Below, in pieces: positions 8,398-17,426 of a stretch of 64,000 nucleotides of DNA; position 1 is the first letter of the stretch, and every line of letters begins with the position of its first letter. The stretch covers positions 1,426,001 to 1,490,000 of the forward strand of contig CBDDCL010000015.1 of assembly GCA_965226245.1 (NCBI GenBank). Reading direction: 5' to 3'. The stretch is from CBDCYS01 sp965226245 (GTDB lineage Bacteria; Acidobacteriota; Terriglobia; Bryobacterales; UBA6623). The position numbers and the translations under genes are program-made. The notes below the pieces were generated by a model. It did not search any database. It saw nothing but the letters and a program-made list of their open reading frames with translations, and was not told where the DNA came from.

Positions 8398-10357
8398 ACC
8401 GAAGTTCCAGGGGCCGATTTCGGCGTAAGAGTAACCAAGAAAGGGAGTTAGGGCCGGTTTGGGGTGGTCTCGAAGTGCTGTTTGTAGCCACTAATTAGTG
8501 ACTTTCTTCTGGACTTTTTGTTCTGTATATGCTATAATGGCTTTATGCCATCTAGATCCGGCCCTGTTCATGTAGCCACCACTACTCGCCGCTACAAAGG
8601 CAAAATCTATACCTCCCACCTGCTCCGCCGCTCCTTTCGCGCCGGCCAGCAGGTCAAACACGAAACCCTCGGCAACCTCTCCCACCTGTCCGATTCCCTC
8701 ATCGACATGATCCGCCGCTCGCTCGCCGGGGAGTCCTTTGTCCCCGCCAGCGAGGCTTTCCTGGTCGAACGCTGCCGCCCCCACGGTCACGTTGAAGCTG
8801 TTCTCGGCACGCTCCGCCAGCTCGGCCTCGAACGCCTGCTGGGGTCCAAACCCTCGCGCCAGCGCGACCTCGTCGTGGCCATGATCGTCGAGCGGCTGCT
8901 GCATCCCGGCTCGAAACTGGCCACCACCAGGCTGTGGCAGCATTCCACGCTGGCCCAGCAGCTGGGCGTCGAAGACGCCGACGAAAACGATCTCTACGCG
9001 GCGCTGGACTGGCTGCTGGCCCGCCAAAAACGCATCGAAAAGAAGCTCGCGGCGCGGCATCTCGCGGCCGGCGACACCGTGCTCTACGACGTCTCCAGCA
9101 GCTACTACGAAGGACGCCACTGCCCGCTGGCGGCGTTCGGCCACAGCCGCGACCGCAAAAAGGGCAAGCCGATCATCGTCTACGGCGTGCTCGCCGACAG
9201 CCAAGGACGGCCGCTGGCGGTCAGCGTCTACCCCGGCAACACGGGCGATCCGGCGACGCTGCCCGATCAGGTCGACACGCTGCGGCGGCGCTTCGGGCTC
9301 GAGCGCGTGGTGCTGGTGGGCGACCGCGGTTTGTGGACCCAAACGCAGATTGAAAACCTGCGGCGGCATCCCGGGCTGGGCTGGATCTCGGCGCTGCGCG
9401 CGCCCGCGCTGCGGCGGCTGGCCGACGGCGGCGAGTTGCAGTTGTCGTTGTTCGACAAGAAGAACTTGGCCGAAATTCGCTCCCCCGACTATCCCGGCGA
9501 GCGCCTGGTGGCCTGTTATAACCCGCTGCTGGCCGAGGAGCGCGGGCGCAAGCGCGGCGAGCTGCTGGCGGCCAGCGAGAAGGAATTCGAGCGCATCGAG
9601 GCCGCAGTGGCGCGGCGCAAACGCACCCCGCTGACCGCCGCCGAGATCGGGCGCAAGGCGGGCCGCGTGCAGGACCGCTACAAGATGGGCAAGCATTTTG
9701 AGACGACCATCGGCGAGGGCGTTTTCTGCTGGCAGCGGCGCGAGGCGGCGATCAAGCGGGAAGCGGAGCTGGACGGCATCTACGTGATTCGTAGCAGTGA
9801 AAAGAAGGCTGATCTGAAGGCTGAAGACGCGGTGCGTTCCTACAAGAGCTTGGCCCGTGTGGAACGCGTGTTTCGCTGCATGAAAGGGGCGGATCTGAGG
9901 GTGCGGCCGATCTTTCACCGCACGCCGGATCACGTGCGGGCGCATATTTTTTTATGCCTGCTGGCCTACTACGTGGAGTGGCGGATGCGCCAAGCGTGGG
10001 CGGAGTTATTGTTCGAAGACGAGCAGCTTGAGGCTGACCGGCAGCAACGGGACCCGGTGGTGCCGGCACAGCCTTCGGCGGCGGTGAAGAAGAAAAAGGC
10101 CCGCCGCCGCACTTCCGGGGGGTTGCCCGTGCACAGCTTCGCGACGTTGCTCGACGCGCTGGCGACGCGCTGCCAAAACACCTGCCGGGTCGGCGGCGAG
10201 GGGAGCGCGGCCACGTTCGAACAACGGACCGCGCCGACGGCGCTGCAAAAGCGGGCCTTGGAGCTGCTGGGCCTGTAGCCAGAAAAGCGAATCTCACCAG
10301 GTGCCTTTGCGCCTTAGAATCAATGACTTACTGTCGTTTTGCCCCTGGAACTTCGGG
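8398..10357 (+). mobile_element. IS1634-like insertion sequence, copy A (1960 bp)
   Basis: The ends are CCGAAGTTCCAGGGGC and its inverted repeat, with CTAG immediately outside on both sides (8394-8397 and 10358-10361). A second copy of identical length lies inverted at 25354-27313 and is also flanked by CTAG. Copy A separates the methyltransferase fragment from primase copy 2. Confidence 0.9.
8545..10278 (+). CDS. IS1634-family transposase (copy A)
   Basis: 577 residues from MPSRSGPVHV. An upstream in-frame ATG at 8518 is possible but less likely, because a TATAAT (8532-8537) lies between the two. DDE-type blocks are YDVSSSYYEGRHC, VVLVGDRGLWTQTQ, DGIYVIRSSEK and VERVFRCMKGADLRV, the last holding the expected catalytic Glu. 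The C-terminal Lys/Arg-rich tail (VKKKKARRRT) precedes a short conserved end. It is nearly identical by eye to copy B, with small indels (VED at about residue 142; EEGEGS near the end), implying recent transposition. Confidence 0.9.
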   Translation: MPSRSGPVHVATTTRRYKGKIYTSHLLRRSFRAGQQVKHETLGNLSHLSDSLIDMIRRSLAGESFVPASEAFLVERCRPHGHVEAVLGTLRQLGLERLLGSKPSRQRDLVVAMIVERLLHPGSKLATTRLWQHSTLAQQLGVEDADENDLYAALDWLLARQKRIEKKLAARHLAAGDTVLYDVSSSYYEGRHCPLAAFGHSRDRKKGKPIIVYGVLADSQGRPLAVSVYPGNTGDPATLPDQVDTLRRRFGLERVVLVGDRGLWTQTQIENLRRHPGLGWISALRAPALRRLADGGELQLSLFDKKNLAEIRSPDYPGERLVACYNPLLAEERGRKRGELLAASEKEFERIEAAVARRKRTPLTAAEIGRKAGRVQDRYKMGKHFETTIGEGVFCWQRREAAIKREAELDGIYVIRSSEKKADLKAEDAVRSYKSLARVERVFRCMKGADLRVRPIFHRTPDHVRAHIFLCLLAYYVEWRMRQAWAELLFEDEQLEADRQQRDPVVPAQPSAAVKKKKARRRTSGGLPVHSFATLLDALATRCQNTCRVGGEGSAATFEQRTAPTALQKRALELLGL

Positions 10358-10991
10358 CTAGAGTGGATGATTACTTTCGGGACTTGGGGCTGCAAGCGCT
10401 ACGAGAGCTTATACGGGAAGGGGCTTTCACAACCTTCTGTGCTATCCCGCAATCAATGCACGTCAGCACCCGGACATCGGGGCGCGATTGAGGGAGTTCC
10501 GAAATCGGTTCAATGACGAGCACAAGCGGGACTTGCAGAGACTTGAGGCCAAGCTTGACTCAACTCAGGATTTGCGGCGGGTGGTGAGATGTTACGGAAC
10601 TTCGAAGCCTGACGTTGGAATCATCAGCCATTTCTATGGAAAAAACCGCATCGAGGATGTGGTGTTGCGGGAGCACTTGTTGTCGCTGACACTTTTCGAG
10701 TCCACTCAAGGTTTTGATCGGACAGGCGCAACAGGACGCAGCGGCTTGGAACTGAAAACAGCAACTGAACTTCCGCAATGGTTCGTGGAACTTCTGGAGC
10801 ACGATCGTGAGCTCTCCGATTTGTGGGTTAACAAGGGAAAGCCGTCGCACACGGATCAGTCAAGAAGCGGTTTTGATTGCTCGGTGGTGCGGAAACTTCT
10901 GAGACTTGGTCGCACTGACGTTGCAGAAATCGCCACCATCCTCACCTTGCGGCCCGGAGGCGCGGCTTCTGAAAGGGCGCAGGGTATGTGA
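10358..10991 (+). pseudogene. AEP-superfamily primase-polymerase, copy 2, truncated and frameshifted
   Basis: This is homologous to the C-terminal two-thirds of copy 1 (1208-2029) and on the opposite strand. It starts in DYFRDLGLQA directly after the IS1634-like element. A one-base lesion near 10402 breaks the frame, after which the alternative frame reads TRAYTGRGFHNLL, a textbook AEP motif II. The main frame resumes as LREFRNRFNDEH and continues through CYGTSKPDVG and HTDQSRSGFDCS to ERAQGM and a TGA at 10989-10991. The 70 bp after the stop are the same as after copy 1 and lead into an HTH gene. Confidence 0.75.
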
Positions 10992-11914
10992 CAACAACCA
11001 TGGGGTCTGCGTTGATGAAGTGAATTCTTGGGAAGTGTGCCGTGCGAACTATACAGATGCGCATAAATAAAGGGACATAGGGAGTCAACAAAAAGGCAGC
11101 AAGTAGGAGCGGATCACGATAGGGTGTGCCTGCATCTCGCCGAAGACTCTTCTCAGCGTGGCAACCAGTTCGGCTTCGCTCGCAAAGTAGCGATTGTGAG
11201 TTCCCGTGCGGCGCGTGTGCTGCCAGAGCCGCTCGGTGGGATTCAACTCCGGCGAGTAGGGCGGCAGCTGGTGGACTTCCAGCCAGTGACGGTTGGACCG
11301 GAACCAGGCCCAGACCTCGGCATCCTTGTGGTAGGAAGCGTTGTCCTGGATCAGGATCGCCCCTTGCCGGCGATAGCGGCGCGCCAACTGTTCCAGAAAG
11401 GGCAAGTAGCTCCCGGCGTTGAAGACCGTGTCCTGCCGGTAATGGAAACGCCTGCGCCACAGTTCGATGGCGCCCAGGATCTTGACGCTCTTGCGCTGTC
11501 CCGTGACAGGGATTTCGGGCGGCTGGCCGACGCGGCTCCAGGTGGCATGCAAAGTCGAGTCCTGTCGGAAACTGGCTTCGTCGGTGAAGATCAGCGCCCA
11601 GTTTTGCCTGCGGGCTTTTTTTTAAGGTTGGGGTAGGTGCGGCGGCGCCAGCGGTCCTGCTCGGCGGCGTCGGCACGGGCCAGCACGCGGCGCGGTCGCT
11701 GCACCGAGAAGCCCAGCCCGTGCAGCAGTTTTCGCACGTGGCCGGGATGATAGCGGACGCCGAATTCTTCCTCGATCAGCCAGGCAATCAGGGGCGAGCT
11801 CCACAGGCCGCTGTCCAAGCCGTAGGCCACGGGACCACTATCGAGAATGTTCCCTAGTTGCTCGCGTTGAGTCGCTGTCAACTGTGGCGGCCTTCCTGAG
11901 CGGTGCCCTAACAA

Positions 11915-13714
11915 CCTGAATTATGCACTGCGGGGTGCACCTGAGGAGGGCTGAGCTGCGAGGGACCATTGGGGAACGCCCGAAAACATGGGGTAATAAG
12001 GTAGGCTGGCAAAGATTTCAGCTTCGCCAGCCAACCCCAAGGAGGTCACCCAAATGGTTACCAAGCGAAAACAGCATAGCTCCAAAAACCCCGCCAAACA
12101 AGGCCGCGGCGCGACGGCTCCGCAGCCCAATAAAATCGGGGCTTCCACGCCCTATCACTTCCGCGGCAAGAATCTGACTCCCTACGGCGGCCTGCTGCCG
12201 GTCGCCACCCTGCTCGAAAAACTCGGCTTCCAAGAGCTGCTGGAACAAACCCTCAGCGTCAAACGAATCACCCGTGTGATGAGCCTCTACCAGTTTGTGC
12301 TGGCCCTCGTGCTGGGCCTCTATGTCGGCTTTGCGCGGCTCAACCAACTCCGCTTCATCGCGCGCGACCCCATCCTGACCGGCATCTTGCAAGTGACGCG
12401 GCTGCCGCCGCAATCCACGCTGTGGCGCTTTCTGGCCTCGCTGCATCTCAACGTGGCGCGGCAGATCCTGTCGATGCAGCGCCAACTGCGCGAACGAGCC
12501 TGGGCGGCGGCCAACGTGCGGTTGACCACGGTGACGCTGGACACCGACACCACCGTGCACACCCTCTACGGCCAGCAGATGGGCGGGCGCAAGAGCTACA
12601 ACCCCAAGAACAAGGGCAAGCGCAGCTACCAGCCGATACTGACCTTCCTGGCCGAGACGCGCGAATACCTGATGGGCGGGTTGCACAATGGCGACCGGCC
12701 CACGGGCAAAGAGATCGCGGCGCACCTCGAAAGTGCTTTCCAGGCTTTGCCGGCCAGTGTGAAGCGGATCTTGGCGCGGGCCGATTCCGGCTTTTATTGC
12801 TGGGAAGCGGTGGCAGCCTACGAACAAGCGCATTGTCAGTTCGTCATCGTGGCGCGCAAGACCAGGCGACTGGTCGAGCAGTTGCAGCAAGCGGAATGGA
12901 AGCCCTCGCCCCACAGCGACGCTGCGGCGGAGTGCGAATTCCTCTACCAGCCGCAAGGCTGGGGCAGGGCCTGCCGCTTTGTCGCGCTGCGTTATGAAAA
13001 GGAGCCGGAAACCGACGAAGTCGAGCAATATCAGTTGTTTGCAACCAGCGCTTACACCTACCGCGTGTTCGTCACCAACCCCACCGAGCCGATCGCGGCG
13101 GTGGCGTGGTTTTACAACCAGCGGGCTGGGGCGGAGAACCTCATCAAAGAAGCCAACAACGACGCCGGGCTGGCGGCCCATCCTTCGCGCCGCTTTGACA
13201 TGAACCGCAATCACTTTCAGTTGGTCATGCTGGCCTACAACCTCAACTGCTGGCTGCTGCTGTTCCAGCGCGAAGCCGACGCCACCCCGGAGAAGCTGCG
13301 CCACACCACCCTGGCGACGGCGCGGCTGCGTTTTCTGTTCGTGGCGGCCAAGATCTGGCGGCATGCCGGCAGAACGGGCATCAGCTACAGCGATCAGTAC
13401 CAGGAGCAGGGCCTGTTCGAGCGGCTGATGCGGCGGCTGCGGGCGATGGCGCCGCCGGGATCGAGCTGCGCGCCGGTGGTGGAGGGTGCGCTGCGTTGAG
13501 AGGTGCTCCATGCCTAAAATTTTATGCACTTGCTGCAAGCTACTGGGAACATGCCGTTTGCGAGCCCGCTTTTGCCCGCCCGGATTAGGAGGCGGCTCAA
13601 ACCGGGAAGGAAACAGCAGAAAAGACGACTTGCTAAATCACTGAGTTGACACGACTGCCGCTACCGCCACAACTCCATCGGCGATGGCTACGCCGAATCT
13701 ATGCATAATTCAGG
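11915..13714 (+). mobile_element. IS1380-like insertion sequence, full-length copy A (1800 bp)
   Basis: The left end is CCTGAATTATGCAC and the right end its complement. The left flank is AACAA and the right flank TTCCA, so no target duplication exists, unlike all other copies in the window. This is the parent-type element of the 530-532-bp derivatives. Its internal points ctGCCGGTcgc (near 12198) and gcGCCGGTggt (near 13476) match the deletion junction in the short forms. Confidence 0.88.
12054..13499 (+). CDS. IS1380-family transposase (copy A, intact)
   Basis: 481 residues from MVTKRKQHSSKN, with AAGGAGGT about 8 bp before the ATG. Conserved blocks are LDTDTTVHTLYGQQ (first Asp), YNPKNKGKRSYQP, RADSGFYCWEA (second Asp) and YNQRAGAENLIKEA (Glu), in the order expected for this family. 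The length is typical. This is the only intact copy in the window and the natural source of transposase for the short derivatives, which share the same ends. Confidence 0.92.
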   Translation: MVTKRKQHSSKNPAKQGRGATAPQPNKIGASTPYHFRGKNLTPYGGLLPVATLLEKLGFQELLEQTLSVKRITRVMSLYQFVLALVLGLYVGFARLNQLRFIARDPILTGILQVTRLPPQSTLWRFLASLHLNVARQILSMQRQLRERAWAAANVRLTTVTLDTDTTVHTLYGQQMGGRKSYNPKNKGKRSYQPILTFLAETREYLMGGLHNGDRPTGKEIAAHLESAFQALPASVKRILARADSGFYCWEAVAAYEQAHCQFVIVARKTRRLVEQLQQAEWKPSPHSDAAAECEFLYQPQGWGRACRFVALRYEKEPETDEVEQYQLFATSAYTYRVFVTNPTEPIAAVAWFYNQRAGAENLIKEANNDAGLAAHPSRRFDMNRNHFQLVMLAYNLNCWLLLFQREADATPEKLRHTTLATARLRFLFVAAKIWRHAGRTGISYSDQYQEQGLFERLMRRLRAMAPPGSSCAPVVEGALR

Positions 13715-14016
13715 TTCCAGCAGACCTTCAATGCCGTGCGCTTCATAACGCGCCAACCACTCGGACATTTTCGAGCGCGGCGCTTTGAGAATCCCGGCCA
13801 ACTCCCCGCTGGTATGGCCTTCGGAGTTCAGCACCACCGCTTGCAGCCGCTTCGCCACACGATAGGCCCCCTCTCGTTCGGCTTCTTTGCCGAGGCGCAC
13901 CAAGCGCTTATACCGGCTCGGGTGTAATCGCAGCAATCGTGGACGCATGGCCAACTCCTCTTAAGAGAAGTATGCCACGTTCGCCTACCTTATGTCTCTT
14001 TAATTATGCGCGGCTG

Positions 14017-14226
14017 TATAGCTCTCCACTTGACGAATACATACCGCGTGAAGAGTTGGCACGCCAACTTGGAAAATCAGTGCGAACGCTTGAGCGCTGG
14101 TACACAATGCGAATTGGACCACCGCGGACAAAGGTCGGGAAGTCGGTTCTGTACCGCAAGGCTTCAGTTGCCAAGTGGCCTGAACAGCACGAGGAGCCTG
14201 CACTTCGCAGCTTCACTGCGCAGTGA
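14017..14226 (+). pseudogene. Excisionase/AlpA-like helix-turn-helix gene, 5' part displaced by IS630
   Basis: The frame reads SSPLDEYIPREELARQLG, KSVRTLERWYTMRIGPP, TKVGKSVLYRKASVAKW. This is a MerR/AlpA-type HTH as in excisionases and element regulators. Rejoining across IS630 extends it upstream through EVNSWEVCRANY (about 11018-11053), with a GTG at about 11021 as possible start. That places it about 30 bp after the primase stop. The primase-HTH order is usual in small integrative elements. The same upstream stretch follows primase copy 1 and is cut at the same GCGAACTAT. Confidence 0.6.
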
Positions 14227-14749
14227 GGAGAATGAACCGCCCGGCGTCGCGAACACTCGGAGTGATAGAAACGGTCTCGGAATCGAGGCCAAGCCCAAAC
14301 CTGCTCCTCAGGAGGGTAGATGCCGTCGCCCACCTTTTTCATTTCACTGATGGAACTCCACGATTTTGCCTGCTTCGCCGTTCAGGATCGCGCGCAGCTT
14401 GCGATCCCATGTGTTCATCGCGTGCTGTTTCTCAAGGTCATAGCTGTGCCGCGGTCGTAGGTCGACGTCACCCCCCGCTCGACGTGGTTCAGGATCTTGC
14501 TGACCACCAGTCGCGCAATCCCCGCACTTGTCATGTTTGACTCGCCGCCGTCCTTCTGAGATCGTGGGCTGCGAAGTGTGCGATCGCAAAACAGTTGCGA
14601 TTGTCGATCAGCGCGTTCGCCGGCGAGGTCCGATAGAACGGGCCCCCGCGGCGCGAAGCGAAGACCCAGCGGTCGCGACGCTGCAGCACCTCAAGCTGCT
14701 GCATGAGCATGTCCAGAATTCCGTTGAAACGCGCGGCTCTCCAGAACTT

Positions 14750-16120
14750 GTAGTTTACGCCGCTTGGGCCTGGGCCGGTGGCGTCGTCGACAGTCTGGCG
14801 AGCTGGTCGAGTAATTTCGGCAAGTGGCGGTAGCCCTTGACGCGCCGGAAGCTTTTCTCCGCCAGCCACAGACCCGCTCCCGCCCAGCGCTCGCGTTGAT
14901 CGCCTCCCCGCCAGCGCTTCACTCGTCCGCAGATGCGGTCCACCACCGAAAAGGCTGACTCGATCGGGTTCGTCGTCGCCAGCGTACAACGCAACAAGTC
15001 GTCGAGTCCGAGCCGGTGCACCGCCAGCGTTTGCTCCCTCCCTTCTTCGAGCGAACGAGCCGCCGACGGGTTCAACTCCAGCAACTCGCGATGCAGCTTC
15101 TCCAAGGCCGTGTTGGCATCCTCATAGCTCGACATGGCATAAGCGTTCGCCATCTTGCGGTCCACCGATTCGCGGTATTGCTGCGGCAAATGACCGCTCA
15201 CATTGCGGCGCTTGTGCATTTGACAGCGCTGGATCAGCGCCGTCTTGCCCGCCTGCTTAGGGACCGCCTTGGTGAGCGCCTTCGCGCCGTCGAGCACATA
15301 GAGCATCGGCGCCGAGAAATCGACGCCGCGCCCGGCCAAATCCTCCAGCAATTCGCTGACCACCGTGGCGTTCTCGCTCGCTCCCTGCCGCAGCCCCAAA
15401 ACCGTTTTCGACCCGTCTACAGCGACTCCCAGCGCTACGATCAGATGCTGACCCTTGAACTCGATGCCGTCGATGTAGACGGCGCAGAGTTTGAGTTTAT
15501 CGAGAGGGCGTTCTAAAAGTGCCTGCAGTTTCTCGCGGCTGGTACGCACGAAATGCTCGCTCACCGCTGACTTTTCGATGCCATAGGCGGCGGCAAACTC
15601 CCGCACGGCTTGGGAGTAATTCCGCGTCGAGAGCCCCAGCATGAGCTTGTCCCAAACGGCGTCGTCGAGCGGCTCGCAGCGGCGGAACAACGCATAGCTG
15701 CCCAAGGGTTGTTCGTGACCGTCGTCGCTGCGCAGCCGCGGACGCTGAATGGGGACCTTCTGTCCATCCACGACGAGGAAGCCTTTCTCGCGGCCCCAGC
15801 GGTAGGACTGCTCGGCTTGGCGCCGCTGGTAGTGCTCGCCAGCGAGCTGGCGCACTTCGTTGTCCATGATGAGCTGCATCAGATCCAGCCCTGCCTGGCG
15901 CATCAACTCACCGACACTTTGCTGCAGGGCGGCGGCGACTTCTTTGAGCGGCAAGTGCAGTTGCAGTTCTTGCCCGGATTCTTCGGCTTGCTTGTGGAAT
16001 TGGCGAACGGCTTGTTCGCGGTCGATCTGGTATCGTTTCTTCATAGCGACTCTCCTTTTTAAAAAAATAAAACATCACTCCGAGCCTAACGGCTCGGACT
16101 GGAGAGTCGCTACTTTCTAC
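14750..16120 (-). mobile_element. IS256-family insertion sequence
   Basis: The element ends lie around GTAGTTTACGCC (14750) and the related inverted GTAGAAAGTAGCG (16120), with GAACT beside both ends. The usual 8-bp duplication is not clean, so the limits may be off by a few bases. It interrupts the integrase gene. Confidence 0.75.
14755..16044 (-). CDS. IS256-family (mutator-type) transposase
   Basis: 429 residues from MKKRYQIDREQ. Typical blocks are the internal AVYIDGIEFKGQHL (first D), the PMLYVLDGAKAL (second D) region, IQRCQMHKRRNVSGHLP and TTNPIESAFSVVD (Glu). This is the diagnostic C2H/DDE layout of the family. It appears intact, and the reading frame ends close to the element's left end. 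Confidence 0.92.
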   Translation of the reverse strand: MKKRYQIDREQAVRQFHKQAEESGQELQLHLPLKEVAAALQQSVGELMRQAGLDLMQLIMDNEVRQLAGEHYQRRQAEQSYRWGREKGFLVVDGQKVPIQRPRLRSDDGHEQPLGSYALFRRCEPLDDAVWDKLMLGLSTRNYSQAVREFAAAYGIEKSAVSEHFVRTSREKLQALLERPLDKLKLCAVYIDGIEFKGQHLIVALGVAVDGSKTVLGLRQGASENATVVSELLEDLAGRGVDFSAPMLYVLDGAKALTKAVPKQAGKTALIQRCQMHKRRNVSGHLPQQYRESVDRKMANAYAMSSYEDANTALEKLHRELLELNPSAARSLEEGREQTLAVHRLGLDDLLRCTLATTNPIESAFSVVDRICGRVKRWRGGDQRERWAGAGLWLAEKSFRRVKGYRHLPKLLDQLARLSTTPPAQAQAA

Positions 16121-16335
16121 GAACTATCGGACATCCTCTGCTCCAGCGCCAAAGACGAGAGCGGCACGCCATGCGCCAGCCCGTTCTTGGCCCGCTCGCT
16201 GGGGATCGTCCACCAGTCCGACTCCAAGTCGAACTCCTCCCACCCGGCCATCGTCACCTCGCCGGGGCGCTGCGCCGTGATCAGGATCATGCGCAGCAAG
16301 GTGCGCATCTCCGGCCCCATCTTGGCCCCTTCCAA

Positions 16336-17134
16336 CCCCTGCCAGAAAGAAAGGTTTGCCCGTCCGCCTCGTCAATTGCGTGAATAGGGCAGATGTTGGG
16401 GTGATCCAGGCGTGCGGCTGCCCTTCGCTTCTCTGAGGAAGCGGGTCCTATTTTCGGGGTCTTCGATGGCGTGCGCGGCGAGGAATTTCAGCGCGACGGG
16501 CCGTTCCACCTAAATTATGCACTGCGGCGTGGACCTGAGGAGGGCTGAGCCGCAAGAGACCATTTGGGACCCCCGAAAACATGGGGTAAAAAGGTAGGCT
16601 GGCAAAGATCCCAGCTTCGCCAGCCAACCCCAAGGAGGTCACCCACATGGTTACCAGACGAAAACAGCATAGCTCCCAAAGGCCCGTCCAACAAGGCCCA
16701 GCCGTGACGGCCTCGCGGCCCAATAAAATCGGGGCTTCGACGCCTTACCACTTCCGCGGCAGGAAGCCGACTCCCTACGGCGGCTTGCTGCCGGTGGTCG
16801 GGAGGGCGCTGATCTGAGAGGCTGGCTATGCGCTATGCATAAAATTTTATGCACTAGCCGTAACGCACTGGAAACACGTCACTTCCGAGCGAGGTTTTGA
16901 CGACGCGGATTCTGGGCGGGAAAGGAACCCGGGGACGGAGAAGCCAAAAGGCCAGTTGCCGAGCTACCACCTCACGACGACCGCCAACCCGCTACGAACG
17001 CAGCCACACTCGCAAAGTGAATCTGTGCATAATTCAGGTTCCAGCTTGGTGTCCTCGGCCTTGCAGACCACACCCATTCCGCCCTCGCCGAGCTTGGAGA
17101 GGACCTTGTAGTGACTGATGGTTTGGCCGATCAC
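16336..17134 (-). pseudogene. Serine/threonine protein kinase N-terminal remnant, split by a small element
   Basis: From a GTG at 17134 the frame reads MIGQTISHYKVLSKLGEGGMG, VVCKAEDTKLE, the start of a eukaryote-type (PknB-like) kinase with its glycine-rich loop. After the 530-bp element (16509-17038, TTCCA duplications) it resumes with RPVALKFLAAHAIEDPENRTRF (the catalytic Lys of VALKFL), LREA, then in a shifted frame AAARLDHPNICPIH, EADGQTFL. It stops there, fused to integrase sequence at about 16340. The C-terminal catalytic loop is missing. This type of kinase is abundant in Acidobacteriota. Confidence 0.8.
16509..17038 (-). mobile_element. 530-bp non-autonomous IS1380-like element (copy 3)
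   Basis: Same organisation as the copies at 2030 and 2761 but more diverged: the left end is CCTAAATTATGCAC. It is flanked by TTCCA on both sides (16504-16508 and 17039-17043). The internal junction reads GCTGCCGGTGGTCGGGAG, showing the fusion point of the two ends of the parent element. It interrupts the kinase remnant. Confidence 0.9.
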
Positions 17135-17160
17135 AGCAACCCACACCTGCGGTACCAAAG

Positions 17161-17194
17161 ATAGATGGCGGTAACAAGGCTTGCCGCCATCTAT
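17161..17194. repeat. 11-bp stem inverted repeat
   Basis: ATAGATGGCGG and its exact complement are separated by 12 bases (17161-17171 and 17184-17194). It lies 27 bp upstream of the kinase-remnant start. There is no T-run, so it is not an obvious intrinsic terminator. Confidence 0.6.
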
Positions 17195-17264
17195 CCGTTC
17201 ATAGCCCTGCTAACAACCTGATCGGGTGCGATTGCGGCCCGTTCGGCGACCGTTTGCGGCTGCT

Positions 17265-17375
17265 CGATATCAGCACCTTTCGCCGGAGTTCTTGGCGGAT
17301 GCCGTCAAGCGCCTAGACGGCGTCTTCGGATTCGCAAAGAGCACTAAAAAGAAGAAGGCCGTCACCACAGCGTGA
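17265..17375 (+). pseudogene. C-terminal tail of a second tyrosine integrase
   Basis: 37 codons read RYQHLSPEFLADAVKRLDG, VFGFAKST, then a Lys-rich end and TGA. The Y.HLSP.FLADAV..LDG pattern, starting with the catalytic Tyr, is the standard end of phage-type integrases. It lies about 50 bp from the tRNA-Glu gene, a common attachment site. It is on the opposite strand to the integrase remnant at 14344, so it is from another gene copy. Confidence 0.6.
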
Positions 17376-17426
17376 CCACGCCGCACCAAGAAACTGCCAC
17401 CACAGTCGTAAGTTGTTGAAAGGATT

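Larger units (their letters stand above)
11085..13948 (-). pseudogene. IS630-family transposase, interrupted
   Basis: The N-terminal helix-turn-helix part runs from an ATG at 13948 (preceded by GAGGAG) down to 13715 (MRPRLLRLHPSR to HGIEGLLE). After the inserted element it resumes at about 11911 with GHRSGRPPQLTATQREQL. A run of eight A (near 11620) ends this frame as NLKKKPAGKTGR. A -1 slip gives KKARRQNWALIFTDEASF and the catalytic domain, with TDEASF, IQDNASYHKD and SPELNPTERLW (D, D, E). The frame ends at 11085. The two halves no longer share a target duplication at the insertion point, so a rearrangement is possible. Confidence 0.85.
11054..14016 (-). mobile_element. IS630-family insertion sequence, split by an IS1380-like element
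   Basis: The outer ends form an inverted repeat (CAGATGCGCATAAATAAAG at the left and its counterpart at the right), with TA on both sides (11052-11053 and 14017-14018). This is the TA target typical of IS630. Removing the 1800-bp inner element leaves about 1163 bp, a normal IS630 length. The host sequence rejoins as GCGAACTATAGCTCTCC, which reopens an HTH gene. Confidence 0.88.
14344..16335 (-). pseudogene. Tyrosine recombinase (integrase), broken by IS256 and frameshifted
   Basis: From 16335 the frame reads MGPEMRTLLRMILITAQRPGEV, then WWTIPSERAKNGLAHGVPLS, the classic catalytic-domain start with the first Arg. The IS256 element (14750-16120) interrupts it. It resumes with FNGILDMLMQQLE, WVFASRRGGPF and AAHDLRRTAAS (H..R box). 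A frameshift near 14531 leads to SAGIARLVVSKILNHV, VTSTYDRHSYDLEKQHAMNTWDR (catalytic Tyr) and the end at 14344. The core-binding domain is absent, replaced upstream by kinase sequence. With the primase and HTH genes it indicates a former integrative element. Confidence 0.8.

Noticed and set aside
8491..9945. Long open frame antisense to the IS1634-like transposase (also 25775-27220)
   Set aside because: It is a high-GC shadow frame. The sense frame carries all transposase motifs, while the antisense protein has low-complexity Arg/Ala/Leu composition and no family.
12018..13538. 506-codon frame antisense to the IS1380-like transposase (also 31171-32985)
   Set aside because: The codon pattern mirrors the transposase; no recognisable domain and no ribosome site.
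14223..14540. Open frame downstream of the HTH gene
   Set aside because: It lies opposite clear integrase C-terminal sequence on the minus strand.
17161..17194. Intrinsic terminator
   Set aside because: An 11-bp stem is present, but the loop is 12 bases and no T-run follows on either strand.
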